DNA from: Latrodectus hesperus | Taxonomy: Eukaryota > Arthropoda > Arachnida > Araneae > Theridiidae | Assembly: GCA_037975125.1 (NCBI GenBank) | Contig: CM075862.1 | Location: forward strand, 13,607,125-13,671,124 | DNA: 64,000 nucleotides | Direction of reading: 5' to 3' | Part shown: positions 48,301 through 63,300 of the stretch, one piece after another | How the letters are laid out: the number at the start of each line of letters is the position of its first letter | How positions within the stretch are numbered: position 1 is the stretch's first letter | Notes under the pieces: model-generated | Databases searched by the model: none | What the model was told of the DNA's origin: nothing | The model's input: the letters and a program-made list of their open reading frames with translations, nothing else | Translations under genes and position numbers: made by a program

Positions 48301-51300
48301 TTGATATCTAACAATATGCTCAACTAATTTTACAGGTGTAATTTTACAAAATTGACAAAAAATGCTGATATACAGATTTCAAACATCATTATTAAAATAA
48401 TGAAGTTAATATGTTAAATTATTCATAAAATTATTTGATTTAATTTTATATTAATGAAATCAAATCCGTAAATATTCTTGTGAAATTCATTTCATGATGA
48501 CCATTTAATTTATTATTAATTATGTAAATAATGAACAATAAAATACCTCTCTTGTTTACTGCTATCCCCCTAATCTACTTCCTTTGCCGGCTCTGTTTTG
48601 CAGCTGATGGCTCAGCATCAGCGTTTTGTGGAAGGTACAAGTGTATCATTGAATCAATAAACACCATAAATTTATTACATTTATTCTTGTTTTTTCGCCA
48701 TATATACTCAGAAACATAAGAGTCCAGTCCATTTCTAGCTTTCGATGCAGCCATTCTTCATTTAACTATTCCCCACGTTTCTTTGATTGTATTAATGTGC
48801 ACACCTGTATTCAGGTCCTTAAAATTCAGGCTATGATTTACCTTCAGAAGCACAAAGCCTTCATTGGGAGACAATTGTAGCTCTTCCAGCAGTTTGTAAT
48901 TATTGAAAGAATAAACTCTTTGATCACATTCAACAAAGTATCAGACATTCTGTCATCCACAACTTTCATAAAACATTTGCCCGTCTCACGTTCAATCCCC
49001 CTACACCCATTTACCTTACACATGTTTACTCTAATTAAATTTACATGTACCAAATTTATTCTCATCTATCTCGACAATCTCACTGCTTCCACCCAATTTC
49101 ATGCTGCTTTCAATCATTTCTTCCATACAACCTCATGGCAAAAAGAACGAAAATCACACAGTCTTTGAAGAACATTTATGCTTGCTCATATTAATCTCTG
49201 TCTTACTCTCACTCACCAACTTATAAACATGAACTAAAATTTCATTAATTGTCAATCTGCTCAATTCATAAAACGAACCCTTTTTCTCACTTCTCTTAAC
49301 AGCATGCATTTCTCCTTTTATCTTAGATTTGCATATCCATTCATGTGCAGAACTTGTATCTATCCACAATCAAACTAGCTTTCATTCAAAATTTAAACGC
49401 CTCCTTCTTTTAATCTAATCTATACAAATACCTTAAATTCACATTCTCATCTAACCACATAACATCATTATTTCCAAACATTCTTATCAATTTCAACATT
49501 CAAACACTTACCTCAGACATACTCCATGCACCTGCCATCAAAAAATATTTCAAAAAGAACGAGGGAGTTGGAAAAGAAAACAATGCAACAGAGATAACAT
49601 GGTTGAACTAAAATTAAACATGTTGGTTAGGGTTAGACTTTTGACAAATAGGGTTTTTGAAATTCCTGGTTACTAGTAAAAATGATCGCCAAATTTAGCT
49701 CTAAAAATTACACCAAGGGTGACTGTTTATTAAACCTGAGTCATTAATTAACTTAAATTTCCTTTTGTATGTCTTTCAATAAATTTAAGTTGTGTATTTG
49801 TAAACAATGTTCTCCTGAGACTTATTTTTTTTAAAATAGTCCTTTACTAAGAAATATTAATGTTTAACTGAGAATAAAATACTATTTTTTACTTGACTCT
49901 TATTTTGAAGGTAACTTTGTATGAATCAGTAAAGTCTAAAAATTTTATCATTTTTTCAGTCTTTTGTAATAATGAATTCATTATTTTGCAGGTGAAGATC
50001 AGCCATTCATGAATATTTCTGATGTAGCCACATTTGTAGACAATAAAGATGACAATTACATCACAGATTATGATGCAGTAAATTTCATGATATTTTTCTG
50101 TTTATTTCTTAATTGTTTCCTGACTTTATGAAAGATGTCATAATATTTGTAGATTTCTTTCACTTATTTAAAATATCCTCAAAATTTAAAAATGTTGGCT
50201 ATTAATTTAATGGAGACTTTAAAAATATATTAATGTTAATATAATCCTTATTTTAAATGGCACATATTAAGTTAAATGCAGTTATTTTAATTTTTTGATG
50301 TTTTACTTCTTTCTTTATAGAATAAAATTTTTTTATAAAAATATTATCATGTTAAAAGCATTTTATTGATAACCACATTTCATATTTTATTTAGTATATA
50401 AAAGAATTTAATATTGCATTGGTTTTAAGATTTCAAAAATCACAAAAATAAGATAAAGTTTAAATAAGTTGGATAAAAAAAAAAAAACACTGCAATGTGA
50501 AATTAAGTGGTGCTGAAGTCCAATTATGAATTTTCAAGGAGAACGAAAATGCATTTTCTCAGCTAGACTACAAGCTGATGGATAGCAAATTTATAACACT
50601 ATTTTAAAGCATTATTTACTTGAAAAATTGCAACTGTAAGTTATTGAAGACTAGAAGCAAAAGTAAAATATGGCCGAAAGTATCAAAATGGGAATTCTAT
50701 TGTTCATTTACTTTGAAGCAATTTTTAATTCTTGACCTTGCCTCCAGAATGTTCAGACAGTGATTGACTAAATGCTGAGATATGTTCCAATGATCACTGT
50801 TTGCTGTTAAATGTATGAAGGAATCAAACATATATTTTTGGTTTCTTACTTATTACATCTATTGGAAATTTATTCAATGACTACCATGTGTATTATGATA
50901 CATAAAGTGTGTTTGTATATAAGGTAATTATGCCTTTATATTCACAAGGAATTTTTAGGAAGAAATGCCATTTATTTTACCTTTACCACTGGTACCTTAT
51001 TATATTTTATTATAAGGGTATTTTATTCCTCAGAAAACTGTGAATAAATAACTGTTTACAATATTTCTTTAAACATTTTTTTTAATGATAGCAAATATTT
51101 TCAAGAAAAAAAATTTATATTCATATATTTTTGTGGTGCCTTATGTTTCCACTTTGAAAATACTTTCCTAGTACAAAATAGTAATGCTAAACAATTTAGG
51201 GGTAATAACCATCTTCTCTCCATAGACTTGGTGAAACTGATAACCAAATAATTACCATTCTAGCCTTTAGTCAACAGTTTGTGGATTCAATTCCCATCTT

Positions 51301-54300
51301 AGGCTTGGATATTTATCGTGGTTTGGAATCCATTTTAAACTGTAAGTCCCTTTTTAATTGGATAACTGAGTGGTTACCATTCCTGACTGTTAGGCTGTTG
51401 TTCTCGCATTTGAGTTCCAGTTAGGGCAGGGATGTTTCTTTCTCTGTTTTTCTGTCCTTTCTTATGAATGAGGTATAAATGTGGCCCATCCTATAAATAG
51501 GTTTGTGGTGGTATTTATTCAGTTTATTTACATTCTCTCTTATTCTGTTATTATTTTGTTTGAACATATAAGCATCACAGAAATAAATTATGAAGCTTAA
51601 GGGAATTTTACTAATTGTCAATAGAAATTTTTTGAGAAAGAGATAAATAAAATACATAAGTATTTTCATGAATGGGCTCAGTTTGTTTAAATTTATAAAA
51701 TTTCAAAGATTATTTTTCATTCATGAAAATAAAATGACTTAGAAACATAAATTTCTTTGATATTCCCCTTTAAAGTATTTGTAAATACATTTCTGGGAAA
51801 TATTAAAGTTTTATTTTATTGTATGCAAAATCAATGAAATATTTGTGTCCTATTTTATGTTATCCTATATCTAATATATATATTTTTAGTTCATTAAAAC
51901 ATAACTATTGCATTTGTCATTTTAAAATAATAAATTGGAAATTTAGCTTTACTGTTAACAGTTTAAAAGATCTTCTCAATTTGTATTGAATATTTTAGGT
52001 TGAAGAAGATGATAAAGAAGATGAAGAGGATTTCATAATCAAAGATAATGATAATTTGCTTCTAGTTAGTCATATTGAGGAAGAAAGTTCTGTGCTGGAA
52101 GTTTATGGTACTTTATATTAAATTTTAAAAAATTAATTTAATGAGATTTTTAATATATAATATATATCTGTTCTTCCTTGTTTGAATTATTTAAATACAG
52201 AGGTTATTAACAAATTTTTAGAACGATTTTGGGCCGTTTAATCAATGTTTAAAATATAAAAACAATTTTTTAAATGTTCGATCTGATATTTTTTTCTGGA
52301 CTATAAGTCTGCATTGTGATTTCCATGATATAAGAGCTTTTAGTAAAATTTCCAGGGTATTGCTTTCCATTCCTCTTCCACTACTTTCCAGAATCCATCC
52401 ATCGTGGTGGGTTTGCGTTAATAAAGAGCTCTTTTTAACAGACCAAAGGCACAATAGTCCATGAGTGAAACGTCAGGGGACTTCACAGGAATATGTTGAA
52501 AAGGTATATATGCAATACCTGTATTAGTCTTCATTTTTTCAAGAAATACAGTGGTAGTTTAAAAAGTATGACTTGTAGCTTTGTCTTGTTGATGTTTCAC
52601 TCCTTGAAAGTCTTTGGGATAAAGAAGTGGAATTTTTTCTGTAAATATTGGTCGTAAAACCTTCTCCTGATATTATGATGAGTTGATTTTAACATTTTTC
52701 TATTCTTTTTATTTTTAATTTCCCATTGTAGGAGAAACCTTTGACTATCATAAACCCCTTACTGAAACTTTCTTTACATTGATGGAACCAGGTTTGTAAA
52801 TTTTTCTCCTCATTTCCTATAGTAAATAGACCTTTTTTTGTTGCAGACATGTAGGTAAATCCATGCTTCATCAAGGGTCACAATCTATTTCCATTTATCT
52901 CCTGCTAAATGGTTTTCATACAGGTTCTTACAAAATGTTTTGCGTTGAGCCACATGTCTCGCAAAAGCTGGTGAACATTATGTTTTTTAGCTTTTTTAAG
53001 TTGTAAATCTTGATTTATTAATTTATTGTTGATACAGATAAATCTAAAGACTTTGCAAATGATTTCTGTGTTGATGGATTTTCTCTTGTTACCAGCGATT
53101 TTACTTTAGGAACATATGAAACAGTACGTACTTTTTTCGGATATTCGTTTGGAGTCTTCTTTTCATGTAGAAATAATGATAGACGGCTTTTACCTGTCTG
53201 ATTAATAATGTTGCTTATTTTGCACTTAGAAATTTTAATACCATGCATTTCACAACGTTTTTGAATCCTGGAATAAAAAATTTTCTCTTTGGAAAGCGCA
53301 AAAATATATCCCTCAATCCACAGCTTGTTTACATGCTACATTTTGAAAGAACAATAAATTTAAAAGTAGCAGATGATATTTCTCATTTCAAATTAATAAC
53401 CTCTGTAAAAAGAGTATTTTAATACTGAATGCCCATTTTTATGAACCTATAGTTTGTGAAAACTCACGATTTTACAAACTGGTGTTTGATCCTTAATATA
53501 ATACAGTATGCTATAATAATTTTGAATTTCATTTACGATTTAAAATTTTGAAAAACATCTTTTTCTGCATACTCATTTTCAGGCATCTTCCATTTGCATT
53601 TTATGTTGTCATCTGATTGTTTTAGGTTTGGAAAACTTTGGTTAACATTTTTAGTATAATATTTTAAATCCTTCGAATTTTGGATAACTTATTCTGTTGC
53701 TATTATTGAAATTCTGTATTTTAAAGAAGTTGGTGTGAAACTTATTCCACTTAATCCTGATAAATCCTTTCTTACACCTCATGCATCAAAATGACCAATA
53801 GCTGCAAGTGCAAATATTGTAAGATACTTTTGGAAAGGAGTGATCATGGTTTGAAACTATCTTATAAAATTTATATTCTACTTACAGGGGCATTATAAAA
53901 ACAAAAAGAACACTATAACAGAAGACAGCCAATAATGTGTACTTGACAATTTGAGTTAAGATAACTTGAAGTTTGATTTAAAAAAAAAAAACCCTAATTT
54001 TTACTGAAATTTTATTTTATTACTTTTTATATGGAATCGGGTGTAATCTGTAAAAAAAAATGCTTTTAAAAATGTAGTTTTTAAACCAAACATAATTAAG
54101 TCTGATTTCGTATCTATAAAATGAAAATATTGTTTTTAAAATGAATTTTATTGTGCATGTTTTCTTTATACAATGCTTACTATATAGTTTTTTTATAATA
54201 GTACCTTATTTACAAAAAGATAGCAGCTTAGTAATAATGAGAAGAAAAATTAGTATATTTTTTTCTGATTTTAAGACCTATTTTATTGATCACTGTAAAT

Positions 54301-57300
54301 TCATAAAAACGAATGTCTAGTACATATTGTATTGGATTCTAAAATATTAAAATTTTTACTAATTTCATATAATTCTTGAATCAATAGTTTATAACAAAGA
54401 AGAAGATTCTATGTATGTCCATCATGATATCGTTTTACCTGCTTACCCCCTGGCATTAGAATGGCTTGATTTTCATCCTTCAGATGAAACTCCAGGTAAT
54501 TAAAACTTTTATTATTTATTCCAAAATTTTGACAAATTTAATTTTTTTTAAACATTTGTCTAAGCATGTTTTTAAATAAAAATCTATTATAAAATATAAA
54601 TTTGCACTTCTAAGAATCATAAATTGAAACAGTAATTTCAAAACTTACTGATATTGTAATTATAAAATTTATATATTTTTTATGTTTGAGCAATGTGTTT
54701 CTGAATTTTTAAACACAACTGTAAGTTACCCTAAAAGTAATTTTTGCTAATAAAAGATAAAAATTTAAAATAAATAATTGCTTAAAGAGTAAAGCAATAA
54801 TTATTGCTTGATTGGCAAATTGTGATAAATAATAAGTTTTATGTCAAGCTCAACTGTCAACAAATGATTAGCACTTTGGTCTTGAATTCAATAATTTGTG
54901 GATTTAATTTCAATCATGAATCCATTGTGTGTGTAATCCACTTTTAACTATAGGTTTTTGTTTATTTGGAAATTTTGATTGCATCTAAAACTTAGCTTTA
55001 AAAATCAGCTTTAATATCTGAATAATTTTTATTTTCATTTATTAAAAATTTTAATAAAATTTTATATGGATTGAAAAAATTTAACTAGAGACATTCTATG
55101 TAATAATATCTATTGTAATTAGAATAAGTTGAAATTTATTGTAGCTATTTTTAAATTACGTAAAAAGCTTCTTTAAACATTCCATATTGAAATGCTTCTA
55201 TAAATATTCAATATTGATATACTGACCAATAAAATTTTTTAATATTGCTGTAATAAATTATATCAATTATAATTTCTGATTATACAAATTAATATTTTTT
55301 CTCTCAAAAAATATATCTAAAGCATCCTTTATTGCTGCAATTATATGAATTTATAAAGGACTTATTAAATTTAGTTAAGAATATTTCCCTTCTATTGATG
55401 TTGATGCCTTTAAATTTTTAGTTTGGTTCATACACAGGTTTATTGAATGATTTTTTAATAAAATATATTTCTTATTTAATACATGTTTTCATAGGTAATT
55501 ATGTAGCTGTTGGTGATATGACTTCTGTAATAAAAATTTGGGATTTAGATGTAGTAGATATTTTAGAACCAGATTATTGCTTGGGAAAGAATATTAAAAA
55601 AAGCAAAATGGAGGTAAATTATATATTTAATAATTATATACTAATATTAAATCATATATAGTGTAAAAAAGAATTTTCTTTTATTATAATAGTATTAAAA
55701 TTTTATTTTTATATTTTTAAATGCAAAGCTCATTATTTTTTTAGAAAATGAAGTTAAAATATCACACTGATGCTGTTCTAAGTCTTAGCTGGAATAAGCA
55801 CATAAAGTAATTCAGTTTTTTATTTTTTATATCAACAATCTATGAATCATATATGATACAAGCAGTAACTAATTTTTTCTTGTATAATCTTTTCTAATTT
55901 ATTACTTTGATTTTTTTTACATAAAAATGATTGTAATCTCAGCTTACAATATTTTTTATACTTCTCTGATAGTTTAATTTATTGCCTTATTTCAAGTTGA
56001 TATTTTGAAAAATTCTACTTTTGTATATTGTATGTCAATTATTGTTTAAATGTAAAACAAATTAAAATTTAATCATATTATATTTATTATGAAATTTCTT
56101 TTTTTTACATAAAATACGCATCATAGAAAAAAATAAAAGCAAATTTAATTTCACATATTATATGTAATGTAGTAAAAATAATAAGAAGAGTAATATAAGA
56201 TTGTAAAGTATTTTATTAATGTGTTTAGTTTTATATGAAAATTAATATTTTGCTTTTACACACAAATATGAAATAGTTTACGTATCAAGTTTATATACAA
56301 ACACTTTTATTAATTATAAAATCTACGCTTAATAATAATTTGTGTAAAAAAGAAGTTTTTTTTCAACAGTTAATATATTAAATTATGTTATTTAAACAAC
56401 CTTTATATATTTTATAGCAACTTTGATAGTATTCTTTATAGAAATAATTTACATTTTATGTTTTGGTGTTACTTTATTTTTAGACATGTTTTAGCAAGTG
56501 GATCTGCAGATTCATCTATAATTATATGGGATCTTCAAACTGCAAAACCTGTAAAAAAGCTTGGATATCATACAGACAAAGTAATAAAGAGTCTTTGGTG
56601 AAATTGCCATAAATTCTGCTGTACTTAATACAACAATTCATTTTTTATTGAAAAGATTTTAGATGATTTTAGTAATTTAATATTTAAATGAACCAGATTT
56701 ATGCATTTTAAATATATTATTCGTTTATTGATGCATTTTATATAATTTAAATCAAACAAAAGCTGTTATCACTAAAATATTTATAAAAATCAAATTTTTA
56801 TAAAGTAAATTATTTTGCCTTGTGCTTATAGATTGCAGTTCATAGAACTGAATTCCAGCTGTTTTTATTTTTCACAAAGTCCTAAAATTTCAAAATATAT
56901 AAAATTGCTGAAAAGTAATTCATTATTTCTAACAAAGGCTTATAAATATTTTTTTTATAGTTTGAATTATTATTCTTTTTTTCTTTTTAAAATAATGATA
57001 ATAAAAACTAATTAATATTTTATGATTTTAATAAAATTTAAATATAATTCTTTCTGTTGTAGCTTTAAATTTGTTGAAGACTTTGGAAGTAAATTTAATT
57101 TTAACTTTAATAAAAAACGTTAATTATTATAATTAATCATTTCTATTATTTACCAATATAATTGAAAAACTGTTGCACATACTTAATTATATGCATAATT
57201 AAGAAGAGTTGCTGAAATAAAAAAATATTTAACATGAATGTGGATACCTCCTAGCAATTTTAAATTTGACTCCTGGAAAACTCCATAAAACTTGGAATTT

Positions 57301-60300
57301 GTTTCTTGGAAATCTGTATGAACTCTGATTATATTTAACATGTAAAAAGGTATGGCTATAGTTGCTTATTTTTGCTGTAACAGTTTATATTATGGGCATT
57401 TCGAAGTCCACTCATCAAGGGTTATGAATTTATCGAAAACTGGGGAAGATGTTCACTGAAGTGAAGCTGGTCGTTAACTGATTGAAAACTAAAGTAAACT
57501 GTAAATAAAAGTTAACGGATTAAAATAAAATAACACATTGAAATAAGCAGTTATTTTATTTTAATCAGTTAACTTTTATCTACAATTTATAACAAACCAT
57601 TGAAAAAGATGGTCTCCAAATACTTTAGACTACATGGCCACTCATAACCCGAGATAAATACCCATCTCTACCAAAACTCTTCAATGGAAGCTGCATGTTG
57701 CAAGCATTTATGGCAGAATGACTTTCTAAACTTGTAATTTCACTGCAGAATATTATGAATCAATGACTGTTGCTAAGATTAAATGCAAAAGTAGTGGAAA
57801 CCATCAATCTGACTTAATGAATCATTTACATTGTTTTAAATTACTACATATTTTTGTCTGGCAAACATCTCAAAAAAGAATTTTATATTGATTTCCTGAG
57901 TCATATCATAGAACATGGAAGGAACTCTATGATGGTAAGAGTTACAATATCTTGGATTGTCTTTTGGTTATTTATAGTCCATAGAAAAAATGTTGGAGGT
58001 GAACTATATTACAGATCCTTTACACCAAATGCTTGAAACTTTGTATCCTGAAGATCATTCTATTATTCTAAGATGATAAAGTTTCTATATACATGTTTTA
58101 TTATATTCAAACATGGTTACATGAGCATATAATGAAGTAAAACATTTGACGTTAGTCTCATCTCATCATCATTGAGCTTTTTTGGAGTTTTTTTAAGAGA
58201 AAATTAAAAGTTTAGCTTTCTTTTCCACGCACTTTACTAATTGGGCAAAAGTTACAAAGTCTATTAAACTTTGTGCACAATTTTTATTTCTCAATACCTG
58301 AATAAATGCAATCCCTTATTCTAATCGATAAGGTCCTAACATCCTACTAATAAAACAAACTTATTAACTTTTTCCTGTCCTTAACACATTATGTAAATGA
58401 AAATGAAGCAGCTGATAACTGAGCAATTATTTTCCAGATTTTTATGGATTAAAAATCTGAAAAATGAATTTCTTTGTTATTTCTATTGTATTTTAAAGAA
58501 TAACATAATTGTTACTACTACAATGAACTGAACAAGCAAACATTTGCTTCTTTAAATGCTAATTGTAACTGTTTAAATTAGATTATCTGTTAAAAAGTAT
58601 ATATAACAACTGACAAATACATTTCTTAATTTCAAATGTTATATGTCATGATTCCTTCATAAAATGTCTTTATGGTAAATTATGTTTTCATTTGAAACTA
58701 ATTATTTACTTAAACTAATTATAATTATCATTTATTTTAAACATTTTAGAAATACTTTTATTTTTTAAATAAAAATTAGGTTCAAGCTTTGCAGTATCAT
58801 CCATTTGAAAGTCCTTTCCTTCTATCTGGTTGTACTGATGGGTAAGTTTTTATTTGCTGTATTTATTTCAAATGTTTATTAAAAAATTTTTTATTTATTT
58901 TTAATATGTTCCCTTTTTCCAAATATATTCTTAAAACAGAACTAACATTTATTTTTCACTTAATTGTATTATTTTTCTTTATATTCCAGCCAAATAAAAA
59001 ATGTATAATTTTAAAAAGTTTTAAAATATAAGGGAAAACCATACTGAATAATCAAATGTGTGAAGAAAATATATTTCATGTAAAGTTGAAGTATCTCTTA
59101 TTTTCTTAGCAATGACTGAGAATTCTTCTAATTTTCTCAATAAAATATAGTAATTACGTATTGTAATTAGTAACATATTGTAATCAGAATTTTTATAACT
59201 TTAATATAAACTGTATGCTGAATTCATGAAAATATGGCAATCACATTCCTCTTAAATATTTTACTGTTTCAAACAAGAATTCTAAAACAAAGCAATTTTC
59301 GTGCCTTTATTTTATCTTACATAGTAAGAAGTCTCAGACTTATGCCATTTATGCTATGAATATTATTCTTCAAGCATAATCAAAAATTTTGCTTGTGAAA
59401 TACTGTATTTTGCAATATAATAATACTCTCACATTTGCCTGGTTATAAATATGATTTAATTAAATGACTTCTTGATATATTTTTTTCATGTCTTACAAAA
59501 TTTAAAATCAGATTCCATTCAATCCAGTAAATATTATAACACCTGAGTCATAAAACCTTTATAAATTCCTTTTCTTTATTAAGATGAAGGATGTATTCTT
59601 TTTAATAAAAGTTTTTAATATTTCTTTGTTTTTCCACTTTTTTATTGAAAACAATATATCAAGATATCATAAATGTTACTTCTTTTTTGTAAGCAATAAT
59701 AAATTTGAGCTAGAATGTGAGATTTGAATAATTTTGTTTCTTATAAAATAATAAACTGTAATATTGAAAAATCGCCATAAAATATGTTAAAGTAAAAATA
59801 AAGCTTTTTTGTTTAAATTTGAAATATAATTTTACCTAATAAAAATATTATATGATAAATAATAATAATTTAAATTTATTTATGAACTCAATTTTTTTGA
59901 AAAGTTTACATTGAGAAATAATGGATTTATAAAATTTTTAAATGATATTTATAAAATGCATATATTTGAGATGATCATTTTTACATTTTGTTGAAATGTG
60001 TTATTTTTAATGAATTGTTTTGAATACAGTTATTGAATGATTTTTAAATTATTCACAGTTTGAAAAGTTTACTAATCAAATTTTTTTCTAGGGTTATTAA
60101 ATTATATGATTGCCGTTCTTCAAATGTAGAATGTAAATCGTGGAAGGTTGAGGGTGAAATTGAAAGAGTTACCTGGAACCTTTTAGAACCAATGAAATTT
60201 ATTGTAAGTAAAATTAAAATACTTTTTCACAAACATAGTCAAATAAAAATTTGCATGGTTCTTTTTACTTGATTTATAAAAATTCTTGAAAATAGAAGAG

Positions 60301-63300
60301 TTTATAAAATTTTATAATTAAAAATTACGCTGATTTTTTAATCTGCAAGAAAATAACCAGTGTAGTTTAATAATTCTGTATAATTTTTTACCTATATATT
60401 TTAACACATATTAATTGCAAGTTAATTATAATTATGGATAATTCATTTAATTTATAACTTTATTAAGGAAAGCTGAACAAACAAGCTGTATAATTTTGAA
60501 CAATTAAAGTAATTGTATGTATTATATTTTGATTCTAGTGTTCAACAGATTTAGGTTTTGTACATAGTGTTGATATAAAAGCTGAGAAAATAGAGCACAG
60601 TGTGAAAGCTCATTCAGATGCTGTTACAGGTAAATTATTTATTGGAAATTTTTTGTAAAATTCCTTATTATAATGCAGATGAAAACTTTTTGTAATGTAA
60701 AGTATTATATTAATTGGATTTAATAGCAATTATTTAAGACTAATGTAAAGTTTAAAAATACTAAAATAATTAGAAATCTATTTCTATAAAAATAAAGTAG
60801 AGTTTCATTATATTTACTTATAACTAATAAAAAATCTTGTAATTTTCAAGTATTGATTGAAAAATATCTTAATTATATATTCCTAAAAGTTTTACATTAA
60901 TAAAAAGAAAAAGTAAAATCTGTCTAATCCTGATATATGCAAAATAATATACAGTCATTTTGAAAATACTATTTTTTATGAATGTTTTAGAAAATTATCA
61001 CTTTTTTTAAACTAGAATATGAATACATAATATAGCACATGCTAAATTTCCCACACTGAATAAAATCTTCAATTTAATTATTTTCAAAAAAATTTCTTTA
61101 TATCACTGTTTAAAGTACCGAAATTCAGTATTATTTGGGTAGTTAATTTCATTATTATATTTAGTTTAATTGTTACTGTACCTATAAAAAGATGCTTAAT
61201 AAAAGACATCAGTGAAGGAATATGAAATTGCTTGAAGAGAGTTCACAGAGCTGAGAAAAACACATTTCACAAAGACCTTTTTAGAGATGTAGAACATCTT
61301 GAGATGGTATTTTATTCCTTTTGTGAAGGCTTAAAATTTTGAAAATCATATTTTGAATAATAATTATTATTTCAGATGAAAGTAATATTAAGCTTGAAAT
61401 TAACTTTTAAAGATTGCACTTTTCCAATTTTAAAAATTTCCCTCTTTATAAGTTAAAATTTTTCACATAAAAAATTTATATTTCAAGAAAATTAAATTTG
61501 ATTCATTACTACACAGTTGTTTCACCAGTCATTTACCAGTCATGAATTTCATATGACAAGAATCTTTATTGATGTTGCAATTTCAGATTTTGTTGTTTCT
61601 AAGATAAATCTCATTTATGTAATTATATCAAATTATGCATTTTTAAATAAAGTTATTTTTTAAAATAGATGTCAACATATAAAACATATAAAATTGTTTC
61701 ATTCTTATTACATAAATGCAATTTTTAATATTTCTATTTGTCTTTTTTCTCTAGGACTTGATATATGTCCAACAAAGCCAAATATCTTAGTAACAGCTAG
61801 CATGGACCAAACAATAAAAATATGGGATTTGGAAAAATTAAGCCATGTTCGAACACAAAAAATGAAAGTGGTATGAGGACTTCATTTTTCCTAAACCTAT
61901 ATTTTATTAAATTTTGTTTATTTTTCACAAGCAAAATTGAATCTTTTTTGTTAAAGTAACTTTATTGAGGAGGGAGGGTAAATAAAATGTTTTGTTACAT
62001 TATTAGAAATTTTTAAGTTGCAAAACAATTTAAATTGATATAAGTTATTAATTATTAATATAAGTTATTTAATTTTTACACCAGTCATTATAATTAAAAA
62101 TAATTTTCCATTTCACTTTATATATTGTTAAGAGAAGGCAGCAAGAAAATTGAGAATATCGTAAAAAGCAATCTTGCTAAAATTAAACATTAAGCAGCAG
62201 CTCTGAAAATAAAGTCACTAGATACTTAATGTGGAAGAGTAAATAAAATCAAGGACAGCTTCTAAATTAGAATTAAGCCTCATATAAATTTAAAAAAGTA
62301 TCTGAAAAAATGCAGTATTCTTAATATACTTACATAGACACCGGAAAATAAATGATTGCTTTCTACCTTTTTCCAACAGTTGCAATGAATTTATCAACAA
62401 AATTTTGGTGTCTCTAATTCCATTTTTCTAGAAGTTCTTTGCAAATCCTAGAAACACTGACAGTGCCTTGTGCTGCAATTTATCATTCAAAAGTTTACTG
62501 AATATGCTATATACAATTCAGACCAAGAAAGCATATTAAGTTTATTTTGAATTATAAACAAAGTATCACACACACTAATAACTACAGCATAAAATTTTAC
62601 CATCGTATCAGCACTCCAGTGTATCAGTTTCTACAGCATATTAAGTTGATGAATGTATATGCTGCTAAACCGGGTTATTCTGGTCTTCAGTTAAACATCT
62701 CATGGGTTTGATTCCTACATCAGTTGTTGATATTTGTTGTAGTTTGGTTACTACTCAAATGAGTTCTCATTTTGAAAAAGTGAGTAAAGTGATGAACAAA
62801 CTTAGATGCCTATACCATTAATAATTCATTTGGTATTGTTATCTTTCATAAATAAATGCATAATTGTTTCAATTATTTTCTTTCCTATTGGGTTTTGTAT
62901 ATTTTATTGTTTTTTTAATATTTAAACTATTATATAACTTTAACAGTTGCAATATTCTTTTCTTTTATTTTAACTATTAATGAAATTACTTTTGTGGAGA
63001 CAACCTATGTTTGAATGTTGAGTAACTGTGACACACAAATACTTTTGTGAATAGAGCCTAAATCTCTATATTATGTATCTCAATATTTTAACAGAGGTGT
63101 TACTTGTGCATACTTATTATGTTGGGATAATATCTATTAAAATGAATTCTAAAGCTCTATTCGACATAATCATTTCCTTAGGTATTCATATAAAAATCTA
63201 ATTGTAAAGAAATAAGAGTAAATATATGTATAAGCAGTAATTAAAAAGGAAAGCATATATCTTGTCTATAACAAACAAAACATATTGCCTCAGCTTTTCA

